Shown in pieces: positions 8,813 to 17,147 of a stretch of DNA of 20,521 nucleotides. A program made the translations under genes and the position numbers. The notes beneath the pieces were generated by a model. It was not told the origin of the DNA. It saw only the letters and a list, made by a program, of their open reading frames with translations, and made no database searches. This DNA is from an uncultured Bacteroidales bacterium (GTDB taxonomy: Bacteria > Bacteroidota > Bacteroidia > Bacteroidales > Muribaculaceae): assembly GCA_900547755.1 (NCBI GenBank), contig URIC01000044.1:1-20521 (forward strand). The letters run 5' to 3'. Positions within the stretch are counted from its first letter, which is position 1. The number at the start of each line of letters is the position of its first letter.

Positions 8813-9979
8813 TCAGTCCTTCAGGAAGCGGAGGGTCGCTGTCGGAGTCTTCAGCAGATATAGGCCGGCGGGGAGATGGGCTATGTCAAGTGTGTTTTCT
8901 CCGGATTGCAAGGTGCCCGCGAGGACCTTGTGGCCGGCTGCGCTGTAGATGTCGTAGTGAAGGTCCTGACGGTCTGTGCGCAGTGAAAGGGAAGTCGCGG
9001 TGCGCCCTGTGATGAGCAGGAGGCCGTCTGTGCGGGTTGCGGCTACGGCACCGGTCATGTCGGGGTGCAGGTCTTCGGCGCCTGCTATTTCGGTGGATGA
9101 CTCTCCGAGACGTCCGCAGGTCTGGGCTACGCCGGTGTACACCTTTACGAAGTCAATGCTTTCTAAGGCTACCGGTGTGCCGTCGGCGTCAACCGCCCAG
9201 TCTATGTCGAAGCCCTTGTCTTCGTTGTTGGGAAGATTGTCGGCATATCCCCAGTCGTAGAATCTGAGTACGAAGTATGAGCCGTCGCCGTTTATGTTTT
9301 CGCCGTTGTCGGGCAGGAGGGTTCCGGAGAAGGTAAGGCTTTCCTGTCCGGTCAGCCACTGAGGCCAGTAACTCTGTGTGTGGAAAGTGTTGCGGGAGAT
9401 ATAGCCGGAGGGACGGGAAGCGTTGTTTCCTGTCCAGGGTATGTATCGAGTGTCGATTACGCTCGGGTCGTCAGGGTCCGGGGTGACGGAGTGGGAGGGG
9501 TCCGGAGCGGAGTAGGTAATCTCGAAGCCGTGTATTGTGGAAGGGTTGGAATATTCGCAGCCGGCCAATTCATACCAGGGGTCATCGGGCAGGCCGTTGC
9601 CGTTTGCATCCCGGCTCACAAGGACTATTCCCGGCTCGGAACTGCCTCCACGGGAATCGCGGTCGGAGATAATGGCGTTGCCGTATATCTTGAAGTCGTA
9701 GTCTCCTTGCTTGTTCAGCACCGGGTGGTCGAATCCGAACACCACATAGCCGCCGTAGGCGCCGAGGGTGATGAGACCCGGGGTGCGGTCGCCGGCTATC
9801 TGTTCGGTCACTTTGGAGAGAATGTCTTGGTATGTGTCTCCCTCGGTATATTCGGGCAGTTCGTTCACAAACTGTCCGGGAGCGGGGCAATACTCAAACA
9901 CACGGCTTATATATGGGGAGTTTGCCAGTGTGGAGGAAGCGCAGAGCAGTGCTGCGCAGGCGGGTAAAAATCGTTTCAT
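8813..9979 (-). CDS. Secreted surface protein with type IX secretion-like C-terminal domain
   Basis: This 388-residue exported protein begins MKRFLPACAALLCASSTLAN, a clear signal peptide (likely cleavage near TLA-NS). The main domain (~residues 25-300) contains YDFKIYGNA, SSEPGIVLVS and DANGNGLPDDPWYELAG; the last resembles an acidic calcium-binding loop. This pattern occurs in Bacteroidales cell-surface proteins of unknown role. The final ~70 residues (LLLITGRTATSLSLRT, then YDIYSAAGHKVLAG and LDIAHLPAGLYLLK) match the T9SS type A sorting-domain pattern, so the protein is probably exported by the Por machinery and held at the cell surface. ATG 9979 is preferred to an ATG four codons upstream because it places the basic KR at the signal N-terminus. 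It lies downstream of the nucleoside phosphorylase, separated by a hairpin. The ligand is unknown. Confidence 0.8.
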   Translation of the reverse strand: MKRFLPACAALLCASSTLANSPYISRVFEYCPAPGQFVNELPEYTEGDTYQDILSKVTEQIAGDRTPGLITLGAYGGYVVFGFDHPVLNKQGDYDFKIYGNAIISDRDSRGGSSEPGIVLVSRDANGNGLPDDPWYELAGCEYSNPSTIHGFEITYSAPDPSHSVTPDPDDPSVIDTRYIPWTGNNASRPSGYISRNTFHTQSYWPQWLTGQESLTFSGTLLPDNGENINGDGSYFVLRFYDWGYADNLPNNEDKGFDIDWAVDADGTPVALESIDFVKVYTGVAQTCGRLGESSTEIAGAEDLHPDMTGAVAATRTDGLLLITGRTATSLSLRTDRQDLHYDIYSAAGHKVLAGTLQSGENTLDIAHLPAGLYLLKTPTATLRFLKD

Positions 9980-9993
9980 AGAATGACACACTT

Positions 9994-10035
9994 AAAAGGG
10001 CTGGGCCAAAAATCGGTTTTTTGACACAGTCCCTT
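9994..10035 (-). terminator. Imperfect intrinsic terminator after the nucleoside phosphorylase
   Basis: On the minus strand, AAGGGACTGTGTC pairs imperfectly with GGCCCAGCCCTT, and runs of A and T near the loop extend the hairpin. It is followed by TTTTAAG. The AAGGGACTGTG...CCCTT style resembles a hairpin I recall seeing repeated in Bacteroidales genomes. It sits 33 bases after the phosphorylase stop and just before the secreted-protein start. Confidence 0.6.
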
Positions 10036-10068
10036 GTCTGGTGGGTATTGAGGTTTTACAAATAGTCG

Positions 10069-10941
10069 TCAGATGCGGGAGAGGACGGTTTCTACAAGTT
10101 TACGCACTTTGGGTTTGTAGTCGGTGTTGGCATTGTTGGTGCGACGCTCGGCTATGATGCAGCAGGCGGTCACGGCTTTGTGTCCCAGCAATTTTGCGAG
10201 GCCCTGCAGACAGGCGCTCTCCATCTCGAAATTGGTGATGGGACGCTCGTCGTAACGGAAGGACTCGATTTTCTCGTTGAGTCTCGGGTCGGCCAGCGGC
10301 AGACGAATCATGCGTCCCTGGGGAGCATAGAAGCCGACGGCGGCCATGGTATAACCGTTAATCATGTCGGTGCCGCAGATGCGGTCGGCCAATTCAGCGT
10401 CCGCGTCCACTACGTAGGGAGCGGCCCAGGAGCGCTGCCAGCCGGTGTGGCGCATAAGCGCGTCTTCGAACATGAGGTCGCACACACGGTTGCGTCCCTC
10501 GTAATAGTTCAGGATTCCGTCAGTGCCTATGGCTTTGCGGGCCAGCACGAAGTCACCGGCGTGTATGTGTTCCTGAAGGGAACCCGAGGTGCCTATGCGC
10601 ACCAACGATAGGGTGCGGTGCTGTGGCTTGACCGTGCGGGTCTTGAAGTCTATGTTGGCCAGGGCGTCCAGTTCGGTCAGCACTATCTCTATGTTGTCTG
10701 CTCCGATGCCGTGAGAGATGCACATAAGGGGCTTGCCCTTGTATGTGCCTCCGATGGCGTGAAATTCGCGGGACTGGACATCGTAGTCGACAGTATCGAA
10801 ATACTCGGCCACCATATTGACGCGGCCGGGGTCGCCTACCAGGATTACGCGGTCGCGGAGCTGTTCGGGAGTGAGATGGATGTGGAACGCGCTCCCGTCA
10901 TCGTTGATGATTAACTCGGAGGGTGGTATTACTCGTGCCAT
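10069..10941 (-). CDS. Nucleoside phosphorylase (uridine phosphorylase-like)
   Basis: This 290-residue member of the PNP/UDP family cleaves a nucleoside with phosphate to the free base and ribose-1-phosphate, for salvage. The family motifs are GDPGRV (phosphate loop), SREFHAIGGTYKGKPL, IGTSGSLQEHIHAGDFVLA and the nucleoside-binding NFEMESACLQGLA. The pattern is closest to uridine phosphorylase, but specificity (uridine or purine) cannot be fixed from sequence. The start is ATG 10941 (MARVIPPSELI). An in-frame extension to 11082 adds 47 residues rich in Arg/Pro/Phe with no family resemblance, and was rejected. Transcription is divergent from the ABC-F operon. I saw no convincing -7 box for this gene in the 263-base intergenic region. 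Confidence 0.88.
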   Translation of the reverse strand: MARVIPPSELIINDDGSAFHIHLTPEQLRDRVILVGDPGRVNMVAEYFDTVDYDVQSREFHAIGGTYKGKPLMCISHGIGADNIEIVLTELDALANIDFKTRTVKPQHRTLSLVRIGTSGSLQEHIHAGDFVLARKAIGTDGILNYYEGRNRVCDLMFEDALMRHTGWQRSWAAPYVVDADAELADRICGTDMINGYTMAAVGFYAPQGRMIRLPLADPRLNEKIESFRYDERPITNFEMESACLQGLAKLLGHKAVTACCIIAERRTNNANTDYKPKVRKLVETVLSRI

Positions 10942-11124
10942 AATGCTTTTTGTTTTTAAGTGTCTGGGTGGTTGGAATTCCGATTCTGCGTGAAAGCGGA
11001 TTGTCAGTGCCGGCGCCGGAACATATCGGCGGAATTCGCGCTGCAAAACCTCAGTCGTCTGAAACCGTGGAAATTCAAACACACTCTTGTCGTTTTAGAG
11101 TAAACGTGCGGCGGGGCTTAAAAG

Positions 11125-11155
11125 TTGGGCGTGTGCGATTTTTTTACTAATTTTG
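11125..11155 (+). promoter_or_regulatory. Bacteroidetes-type promoter for the ABC-F operon
   Basis: TTGG (11125-11128), 19 bases, then TAATTTTG (11148-11155) is a near-perfect match to the Bacteroidetes consensus. The transcript would start near 11160 with a leader of about 45 bases. The rest of the 10942-11204 intergenic region holds a 10-bp palindrome CCGGCGCCGG (11010-11019) and nothing else recognised. Confidence 0.7.
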
Positions 11156-11165
11156 CAGCCTCAAA

Positions 11166-11182
11166 GGAGGCTTATTGCCTCC
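11166..11182 (+). other. Small hairpin at the 5' end of the ABC-F mRNA
   Basis: GGAGGC (11166-11171) and GCCTCC (11177-11182) form a perfect 6-bp GC-rich stem with loop TTATT. It begins only a few bases after the predicted transcription start, 22 bases ahead of the start codon. It could stabilise the message or hide GGAGG. A regulatory role is conjecture. Confidence 0.4.
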
Positions 11183-11204
11183 GGTTTATATATAGACAAG
11201 CGAG

Positions 11205-12833
11205 ATGATTCAGACCAACAACCTTAGCATACAGTTCGGAAAACGAATACTTTTCCAGGACGTGAACCTCACTTTTACGCGAGGCAACTGTTACGGCATA
11301 ATCGGTGCCAACGGCGCCGGTAAGTCTACCCTGATGCGAATACTCAGCGGACAGCTGACCCCCACTTCCGGCACTATCGCTTTAGGCCCCGGCGAGCGAC
11401 TCTCGGTGCTGGAGCAGGACCACTTCAAGTTCGACGACTGCACGGTTATGGAGACAGTGCTGCGCGGCCATACGGTGCTTTGGGACATAATGCAGGAGAA
11501 AGACGCCATTTATGCCAAGGAGGATTTCTCCGATGAGGACGGTATCCGTGCCGCCGAGCTGGAGGAGAAGTTCGCCGAGCTGGAAGGATGGAACGCGGAG
11601 AGTGATGCCGCCGCGCTGCTCTCCGGCCTCGGCATAAAGGAGAACCGCCACCAGATGCTTATGAAGGACATGAGCGCCAACGAGAAGGTGCGTGTGCTTC
11701 TGGCGAAGGCCCTGTTCGGCAACCCGGACAATCTTCTGCTTGACGAGCCTACCAATGACCTGGACCTTGAGACTGTGGCCTGGCTGGAGAATTATCTGGC
11801 CAACTTCGAGAACACCGTCCTCGTGGTAAGCCACGACCGTCACTTCCTGGACTCCGTAAGCACCCATACACTGGATATCGATTACAACAAGGTGACTATC
11901 TTTGCCGGCAACTACAGTTTCTGGTATCAGAGCAGCCAGCTCGCTCTGCGTCAGCAGCAGGCCGCCAATAAGAAGGCCGAGGAAAAGCGCAAGGAGCTGT
12001 TGGAGTTCATCCGCCGTTTCTCCGCCAATGTGGCCAAGAGCAAGCAGACCACTTCCCGCAAGAAGATGCTGGAGAAACTCAATGTGGAGGAAATTCAGCC
12101 TTCCACGCGCCGTTACCCCGGCATCATCTTTACCCCGTCCCGTGAGGTGGGCAACAAGATTCTGGAGGTGAAGGGGCTGAAGGCGTCGGTGGACGGCGAG
12201 GTGCTGTTCAGCGATGTGAACTTCCAGATAGAGAAGGGTGATAAGGTGGCTTTCCTGAGCCGGGACCCGCGTGCCATGACGGCCTTGTTCCGGATTATAA
12301 TGGGCGAGAAGGAGCCGGATGCCGGAGATTTTGTCTGGGGACAGACCATAACCACCGCCTATCTGCCGTTGGACAACAGCCGCTATTTCGAGACTGACTT
12401 GAACCTGGTGGACTGGTTGTGTCAGTATTCTTCGGACTCTTCGGAAATATATCTGAAAGGTTTTCTGGGCAAGATGCTTTTCTCCGGCGAAGAGGTGCTG
12501 AAGAAGGCTTCCGTGCTTTCCGGAGGAGAGAAGATACGTTGCATGATTGCCAAGATGATGCTGACCGATGCCAATACAATGGTGCTTGACTCACCCACCA
12601 ACCACCTTGACCTGGAGAGTATCCAGGCATTCAACAACACGTTGCAGGGCTTCAAAGGAATTATCCTTATGTCAAGCCATGACCACGAGTTCATACAGAC
12701 GGTCTGCAACCGTATAATAGAGCTTACCCCGGGCGGCATCATAGACAAGATGATGGACTATGACGATTACATAACAGACGAGAAAGTGGCCGCTGCCCGC
12801 GAGCGACTGTATCCCGCCAAAGAAAACGAATAG
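11205..12833 (+). CDS. ABC-F family ATPase (YbiT-like) with one degenerate nucleotide site
   Basis: This soluble 542-residue protein has two ABC ATPase domains, no membrane segments, and an ABC-F linker rich in K/R/Q/E (~250-300). Family members act on the ribosome. Domain 1 has a normal Walker A (G34-ANGAGKST) and catalytic glutamate (LLLD180-E181-P), but its signature is MSANEK (156-161) instead of LSGGEK. Domain 2 is the mirror image. Its Walker A reads SRDPRAMT (352-359, no lysine) and its Walker B is D462-S463, lacking glutamate, but its signature LSGGEK (438-443) is normal. The sandwich should therefore form one complete site (Walker A1 + signature 2) and one dead site. I recall similar second domains in Bacteroidetes homologues. 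A resistance role is not indicated. It is followed after 2 bases by the Dabb protein. Confidence 0.9.
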   Translation: MIQTNNLSIQFGKRILFQDVNLTFTRGNCYGIIGANGAGKSTLMRILSGQLTPTSGTIALGPGERLSVLEQDHFKFDDCTVMETVLRGHTVLWDIMQEKDAIYAKEDFSDEDGIRAAELEEKFAELEGWNAESDAAALLSGLGIKENRHQMLMKDMSANEKVRVLLAKALFGNPDNLLLDEPTNDLDLETVAWLENYLANFENTVLVVSHDRHFLDSVSTHTLDIDYNKVTIFAGNYSFWYQSSQLALRQQQAANKKAEEKRKELLEFIRRFSANVAKSKQTTSRKKMLEKLNVEEIQPSTRRYPGIIFTPSREVGNKILEVKGLKASVDGEVLFSDVNFQIEKGDKVAFLSRDPRAMTALFRIIMGEKEPDAGDFVWGQTITTAYLPLDNSRYFETDLNLVDWLCQYSSDSSEIYLKGFLGKMLFSGEEVLKKASVLSGGEKIRCMIAKMMLTDANTMVLDSPTNHLDLESIQAFNNTLQGFKGIILMSSHDHEFIQTVCNRIIELTPGGIIDKMMDYDDYITDEKVAAARERLYPAKENE

Positions 12834-12835
12834 AC

Positions 12836-13129
12836 ATGGTAAAACACATCGTTACATTCAAGCTGAAAGGCACTCCTGAGGAGCGTCTTTCATACGCCAC
12901 CGATTTTAAGGCCGCGCTGATGGCTCTCCCCGAGGAGGTGCCGGTGCTGCGCGGCATAGAGGTGGGTATCAATCAGAACCCCAATGAGGATTGGGATATA
13001 GTGTTGACAGCCGTTGTGGACACATTGGCCGACGTGGAGGCTTACAGCATACACCCGGCTCACGTGGCCGCCGCTGCCATTATCTCTGATGTCAAAGCCG
13101 AGCGCGCTTGCGTGGACTACGAGTTTTAA
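12836..13129 (+). CDS. Dabb-domain (stress-responsive A/B barrel) protein
   Basis: This 97-residue protein spans a single dimeric alpha+beta barrel (Dabb) domain. It starts MVKHIVTFKLK, has the family's conserved histidine near the N-terminus, and ends with the typical HPAHVAAAAIISDV segment followed by a hydrophobic tail. Family members include stress-induced proteins and small cyclases or monooxygenase-like barrels; no specific activity can be assigned. The gene starts two bases after the ABC-F stop and shares its promoter and terminator, so the two are probably coexpressed. Why they are paired is unknown. Confidence 0.85.
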   Translation: MVKHIVTFKLKGTPEERLSYATDFKAALMALPEEVPVLRGIEVGINQNPNEDWDIVLTAVVDTLADVEAYSIHPAHVAAAAIISDVKAERACVDYEF

Positions 13130-13143
13130 ACCGCTTTACTTAA

Positions 13144-13189
13144 ACGATAAGGCTCCGTTTCCTGAGTTTTGGAAACGGAGCCTTATCGT
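13144..13189. terminator. Bidirectional terminator between the Dabb gene and the nitroreductase
   Basis: This is a perfect 19-bp inverted repeat (arms 13144-13162 and 13171-13189; core AAGGCTCCGTTTCC) with an 8-base loop, located between convergent genes. The T-tracts are short, but the stem strength and position fit a shared terminator. Confidence 0.85.
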
Positions 13190-13203
13190 ATCTGAATAGC
13201 TTC

Positions 13204-13950
13204 TTAGATTTTGAAGCCTGCTGTGCGCAGGTATTCCAGGAATTTGACGGAGAAGGGTTCGGAATTAGAGGCCGGATAGCGCACATCGGTGAATACCTGT
13301 GCGAGGCTCTCTTTGTTGTTTTCGGCAACGAACTTCTGATTCTCGGTCCATGTGTCCTTCACTGCGTACAGTTCCTTCACTTCGGCATCTGTGCGGGCGG
13401 GGTATTTCTCTTCGTGTACCCAGGCTTCGAGCGGCAGACGCTCGCATTGGTCGGGAGTGGAGGCGGGGAATCCGACGGCGAGTGTGCCCACCGGCACGAC
13501 CCCTTCGGGAAGGTCAAGGGCCTTAGCTATCTCCTGTGCGTTGTATGTGGTGGTGCCGAGCCAGCAGGTGCCGAGGCCTTTCATCTCGGCCACGGTGGTG
13601 ATTTGCTGGGCGAGCAGGGAGGCGTCCAGTATGGCGGCCATGAGACCCTGCAGGTTGCGGAACTCGGGAACGGCATTACTGGCGGCGCACCACTGTTCGA
13701 AGCGGCGCACGTCGGCGCACACGGTTATCAGCACGGGCGCCATGGAGGCCGGCTGGCGGAAATGTGCCGGACGCAGTGCTTCGAGGCCCTCGGCGGAACG
13801 GGTCATCACCACACTGTAAAGCTGCATTCCGCCGGTGGTGGGGGCACGTTGGGCGAGTTCCAGAATTTCGTTTATCAGTTCGCCGGACGGCGCTTCTTCC
13901 TTGAAGGAACGCACTGTGCGACGCTCTTTGAAATATGAAAAGTCTTGCAT
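13204..13950 (-). CDS. Nitroreductase-family FMN oxidoreductase
   Basis: This 248-residue protein starts MQDFSYFKERRTVRSF. The RRTVRSF motif is the usual FMN-phosphate contact of NfsA/NfnB-type nitroreductases. LAQRAPTTGGMQLYSVVM and MKGLGTCWLGT are the other conserved blocks (FMN and dimer contacts). Such enzymes reduce nitro compounds, quinones or flavins with NAD(P)H; the natural substrate is unknown. The C-terminal ~60 residues (from about KYPARTDAEVKELYAVKDTW to FLEYLRTAGFKI) extend past the minimal fold, as in longer members. ATG 13950 is preferred over an in-frame ATG at 13986 because a promoter -7 box (13974-13981) lies in between. It is monocistronic. Confidence 0.9.
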   Translation of the reverse strand: MQDFSYFKERRTVRSFKEEAPSGELINEILELAQRAPTTGGMQLYSVVMTRSAEGLEALRPAHFRQPASMAPVLITVCADVRRFEQWCAASNAVPEFRNLQGLMAAILDASLLAQQITTVAEMKGLGTCWLGTTTYNAQEIAKALDLPEGVVPVGTLAVGFPASTPDQCERLPLEAWVHEEKYPARTDAEVKELYAVKDTWTENQKFVAENNKESLAQVFTDVRYPASNSEPFSVKFLEYLRTAGFKI

Positions 13951-13973
13951 ATCGGTGTTGTGTGATTTGTGTG

Positions 13974-14004
13974 CAAATATAGTCAAAATAATTCATTCCG
14001 GCAA
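13974..14004 (-). promoter_or_regulatory. Bacteroidetes-type promoter for the nitroreductase
   Basis: On the minus strand, TTG (14004-14002), 20 bases, then TATATTTG (13981-13974) fits the consensus. It gives a leader of about 18 bases before ATG 13950. Confidence 0.6.
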
Positions 14005-14141
14005 CCCTGAAATTTAAGATAATTGACAACTTCGGGTGAAGATAAAATTTATAATACGCTGTAATGCTGATGGTTGGGTTGCGGAAACGGATAACTTTCC
14101 GGGTCTGAAAATAAATTTAAGTTAAAAAACATTCATTTAAA

Positions 14142-14173
14142 TTTGTTTTTCTAAGATATAAAAACCAACTTTG
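14142..14173 (+). promoter_or_regulatory. Probable promoter for the class II ribonucleotide reductase
   Basis: TTTG (14142-14145), 20 bases, then CAACTTTG (14166-14173) matches the Bacteroidetes pattern with one change (C for T at the first -7 base). The leader would be about 65 bases. The AT-rich stretch 13982-14141 shows no gene. I found no cobalamin-riboswitch signature and no clear NrdR box. Confidence 0.5.
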
Positions 14174-14243
14174 CGGAACCTTTCCGATTCTCTCCGATTT
14201 GGGTTGAGAAACATAATTTATAAGTATTCACCAAGTTAAAGCA

Positions 14244-16814
14244 ATGACAGAGACAGAAACTCAAAACACATACACTGCGGACGAAGCATTCAGGGCCTCG
14301 GTTGACTATTTCAACGGGGATGAGCTGGCCGCCCGCGTCTGGTCAAACAAGTATGCGCTAAAGGACTCTTACGGACATCTGTTTGAACGTACCCCGGCCG
14401 ATATGCACCGGCGTCTGGCCCGCGAGTTCGCACGTATAGAGGCCAAGTATCCCAACCCTATGGACGCGCAGGAAATCTTCGGCCTGCTGGACCACTTCAG
14501 GTATATAGTGCCTCAGGGCAGTCCCATGGCCGGAATAGGCAATGACAACCAGGTGGGCAGTCTCTCGAATTGCTTCGTGATAGGTCTGGACGGCCAGCCC
14601 GACTCCTACGGCGGCATCATCAAGGTCGACGAGGAGCAGGTACAGCTTATGAAGCGTCGCGGAGGTGTGGGGCACGACCTCAGCCATATACGTCCGAAAG
14701 GGATGCCGGTGAAGAACTCAGCGCTCACTTCTACCGGTCTTGTGCCCTTTATGGAGCGTTACTCAAACTCCACCCGCGAAGTGGCCCAGGACGGACGTCG
14801 CGGTGCCCTGATGCTCTCGGTCAGTATCAGGCACCCGGACAGCGAGGCCTTCATCGACGCCAAGATGACCGAGGGTAAGGTCACCGGCGCGAATGTCTCC
14901 GTGCGTATCGACGATGCCTTCATGCAAGCCGCCGTGGACAACGGGCTTTATAGACAGACATATCCGGTGAGACTCGCTCCGGGCCAGGAGCCTCTTGCCG
15001 AGAAGGAGATACATGCCGCCGAGCTATGGCGCAAGATTGTGCATAACGCTTGGCAGAGCGCCGAACCGGGTGTGCTGTTCTGGGACACTATCCGGCGCGA
15101 GAGTCTGCCGGACTGCTATGCCGACCTCGGTTTCGAGACCATCTCCACCAATCCCTGCGGCGAGATACCTCTCTGTCCTTACGACAGCTGCCGTCTTATA
15201 GCCATCAACCTTTACGGGTATGTGGAGGCTCCTTTCACGCCGCAGGCCCGCTTCGACTTCGGTAAGTTCGCCGTGCATGTGGGCAAGGCGCAGCGTCTTA
15301 TGGATGACCTGATAGACCTGGAGATGGAGAAGATAGACAAGATTATAGACAAGATAAAGTCTGACCCCGAGACGGCGGAGGTGAAAAGTACCGAGCTGCA
15401 TCTGTGGGAGAAGATACGTCAGCGTACGCTCCAGGGACGCCGCACGGGATGCGGCACTACCGGCGAGGGAGATATGCTCGCGGCTTTGGGCTTGCGTTAC
15501 GGCACTGCGGAGGCTACGGAGTTCTCTACCCGCGTACACAAGGCTTTGGCCCTGGCGTATTACAATGCCTCCGCCGATATGGCGGCCGAGCGCGGAGCCT
15601 TTCCCGTATTCGATGCCGAAAGGGAGAAGGACAATCCCTTCATGTTGCGCCTAAAGGAGGCCGACCCCGCTCTCTACGAGAAGATGTGCCGCCAGGGGCG
15701 TCGCAACATAGCCTGCCTCACGATAGCGCCTACCGGCTCCACTTCCATCCTCACGCAGACCACTTCCGGCATAGAGCCGGTCTTCTCGCCTGTCTACAAG
15801 CGCCGCCGCAAGGTAAACCCCGGAGACCCGGATGCCAGCGTGGACTTTGTGGACGAAGTGGGAGATGCCTTTGAGGAATACATTGTCTACCATCACAAAT
15901 TCCTGGAGTGGATGAAGGTGGCCGGCATCGAGGTGCGCAAGAATATGACTGCCGACGAGATTAACGAACTCGTGGCCCGCAGCCCTTACTATAAGGCGAC
16001 ATCCAACGATGTGAATTGGCTGGAGAAGGTGCGTATGCAGGGCTCGGTCCAGAAATGGGTGGACCATTCCATCTCCGTTACCATCAACCTGCCTGCCGAT
16101 GTCTCCGAAGAACTCGTGGGCCGGCTGTATGTGGAGGCCTGGAGGGCCGGCTGCAAGGGATGTACGGTTTACCGCGACGGGTCCCGTAACAACGTCCTGG
16201 AGACTGTCTCCTCCAAAAAGAAGTCCGAGAAAGACAAGGGTACTCTTATCCACTACACCCAGAGCGTGATGAAGCGCCCTGTGGAATTGGAGGCCGATGT
16301 GGTGCGTTTCCAGAACAATAAGGAGAAGTGGATTGCCTTCGTGGGCCTTGACGGCGACGGCAAGCCCTACGAGATATTCACCGGTCTGGCTGATGACGAC
16401 GACGGCATATTCTGCCCCAAGAGCGTCAGCAAGGGTAAGATAATCAAGGCTGTGGACGAGAACGGCCGCAAACGTTACGACTTCCAGTTTGTGAACAAGC
16501 GCGGATACAAGACCACTATCGAGGGCTTGAGCGACAAGTTCAATCCCGAATTCTGGAACTACGCCAAGTTGATTTCCGGAGTGCTGCGCTATGGTATGCC
16601 CATAGACCAGGTGCTGAAATTGGTAGATGGACTGCAGCTGAACTCGGACAGCATCAATACCTGGAAGAACGGCGTGGTACGAGCGCTGAAGAAATATATG
16701 CCCGAAGGCTCCACGGTAACCGGCCAGAGATGTCCGCACTGCGGAGCCGAGACGCTTATCTACCAGGAAGGCTGCCTTCTTTGCACCACCTGCGGCAACT
16801 CCAAGTGCGGCTGA
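14244..16814 (+). CDS. nrdJ: Adenosylcobalamin-dependent (class II) ribonucleoside-diphosphate reductase
   Basis: This 856-residue single-chain reductase makes deoxyribonucleotides with a thiyl radical generated from adenosylcobalamin, so it needs no oxygen and no small subunit. The active site is visible: N303-P-C305-G-E307 (radical cysteine C305 with the N and E partners), and the redox pair C110 (GSLSNCFVIG) and C316, the latter 11 residues after C305 as in Thermotoga NrdJ. The nucleotide-fixing APTGSTS loop is present. The C-terminus ends in a cysteine-rich tail (CPHCGAETLIYQEGC, then CTTCGNSKCG), which serves as a zinc finger and disulfide relay. GCKGCTVYRDGSR is a further NrdJ hallmark. 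The length is normal. It is monocistronic, ending at a strong hairpin. Confidence 0.95.
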   Translation: MTETETQNTYTADEAFRASVDYFNGDELAARVWSNKYALKDSYGHLFERTPADMHRRLAREFARIEAKYPNPMDAQEIFGLLDHFRYIVPQGSPMAGIGNDNQVGSLSNCFVIGLDGQPDSYGGIIKVDEEQVQLMKRRGGVGHDLSHIRPKGMPVKNSALTSTGLVPFMERYSNSTREVAQDGRRGALMLSVSIRHPDSEAFIDAKMTEGKVTGANVSVRIDDAFMQAAVDNGLYRQTYPVRLAPGQEPLAEKEIHAAELWRKIVHNAWQSAEPGVLFWDTIRRESLPDCYADLGFETISTNPCGEIPLCPYDSCRLIAINLYGYVEAPFTPQARFDFGKFAVHVGKAQRLMDDLIDLEMEKIDKIIDKIKSDPETAEVKSTELHLWEKIRQRTLQGRRTGCGTTGEGDMLAALGLRYGTAEATEFSTRVHKALALAYYNASADMAAERGAFPVFDAEREKDNPFMLRLKEADPALYEKMCRQGRRNIACLTIAPTGSTSILTQTTSGIEPVFSPVYKRRRKVNPGDPDASVDFVDEVGDAFEEYIVYHHKFLEWMKVAGIEVRKNMTADEINELVARSPYYKATSNDVNWLEKVRMQGSVQKWVDHSISVTINLPADVSEELVGRLYVEAWRAGCKGCTVYRDGSRNNVLETVSSKKKSEKDKGTLIHYTQSVMKRPVELEADVVRFQNNKEKWIAFVGLDGDGKPYEIFTGLADDDDGIFCPKSVSKGKIIKAVDENGRKRYDFQFVNKRGYKTTIEGLSDKFNPEFWNYAKLISGVLRYGMPIDQVLKLVDGLQLNSDSINTWKNGVVRALKKYMPEGSTVTGQRCPHCGAETLIYQEGCLLCTTCGNSKCG

Positions 16815-16832
16815 CCGCCAATCGCATTTAAA

Positions 16833-16888
16833 AAACATATCGATAGCGCCACAAAGGTACCTGTCCTCGTGGCGCTATCGATGTGTTT
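16833..16888 (+). terminator. Terminator after nrdJ
   Basis: A 20-bp inverted repeat (arms 16833-16852 and 16869-16888, core ATCGATAGCGCCAC, one G-T pair) with a 16-base loop begins 18 bases after the nrdJ stop. It ends in TTT. It also marks the boundary between GC-rich core sequence and the AT-rich island to the right. Confidence 0.85.
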
Positions 16889-17147
16889 ACAGGTCAATGA
16901 CAGGCAGCTACGGATAGGTAAACAGTGATAAACCTTATTATTGCTCAATTATAAAATCCAGTTATCCCGAACTCGTGTTCATAAATAAAATCCTCAGCAA
17001 CTTGCAATTCCATATTTAGATTGAAAAATTTTCCGACGAAATTGTGATGAATATTCGTCTATAAGGCTATTTCTTTTTCAAGATTTTTAGATTAATTTCT
17101 GGATAAAAAGCATTAGATGTCAATAAAGAGTTAGCTTTGAGGGATTA
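16889..17147. other. AT-rich intergenic boundary
   Basis: No coding frame with family resemblance, no RNA gene and no long repeat were seen here. The stretch is markedly AT-rich and separates the core terminator from the 3' end of the Fic gene. TAGCTTTG at 17132-17139 matches a plus-strand -7 box but has no -33 partner and would point into antisense of the Fic gene. Confidence 0.4.

Noticed and set aside
10942..11082. N-terminal extension of the nucleoside phosphorylase
   Set aside because: The 47 extra residues show no family similarity, and the phosphorylase fold begins properly at MARVIPPSELI.
13982..14243. Cobalamin riboswitch upstream of the B12-dependent reductase
   Set aside because: The region is AT-rich with no recognisable B12-box or conserved riboswitch core; only a promoter-like pair was found.
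15651..16838. A 395-codon open frame on the minus strand opposite nrdJ
   Set aside because: It is antisense to the conserved C-terminal half of the reductase and crosses the terminator region; it is a codon-bias shadow.
17132..17139. Plus-strand promoter at the right of the nrdJ terminator
   Set aside because: TAGCTTTG matches a -7 box, but there is no -33 partner and no plus-strand gene downstream.
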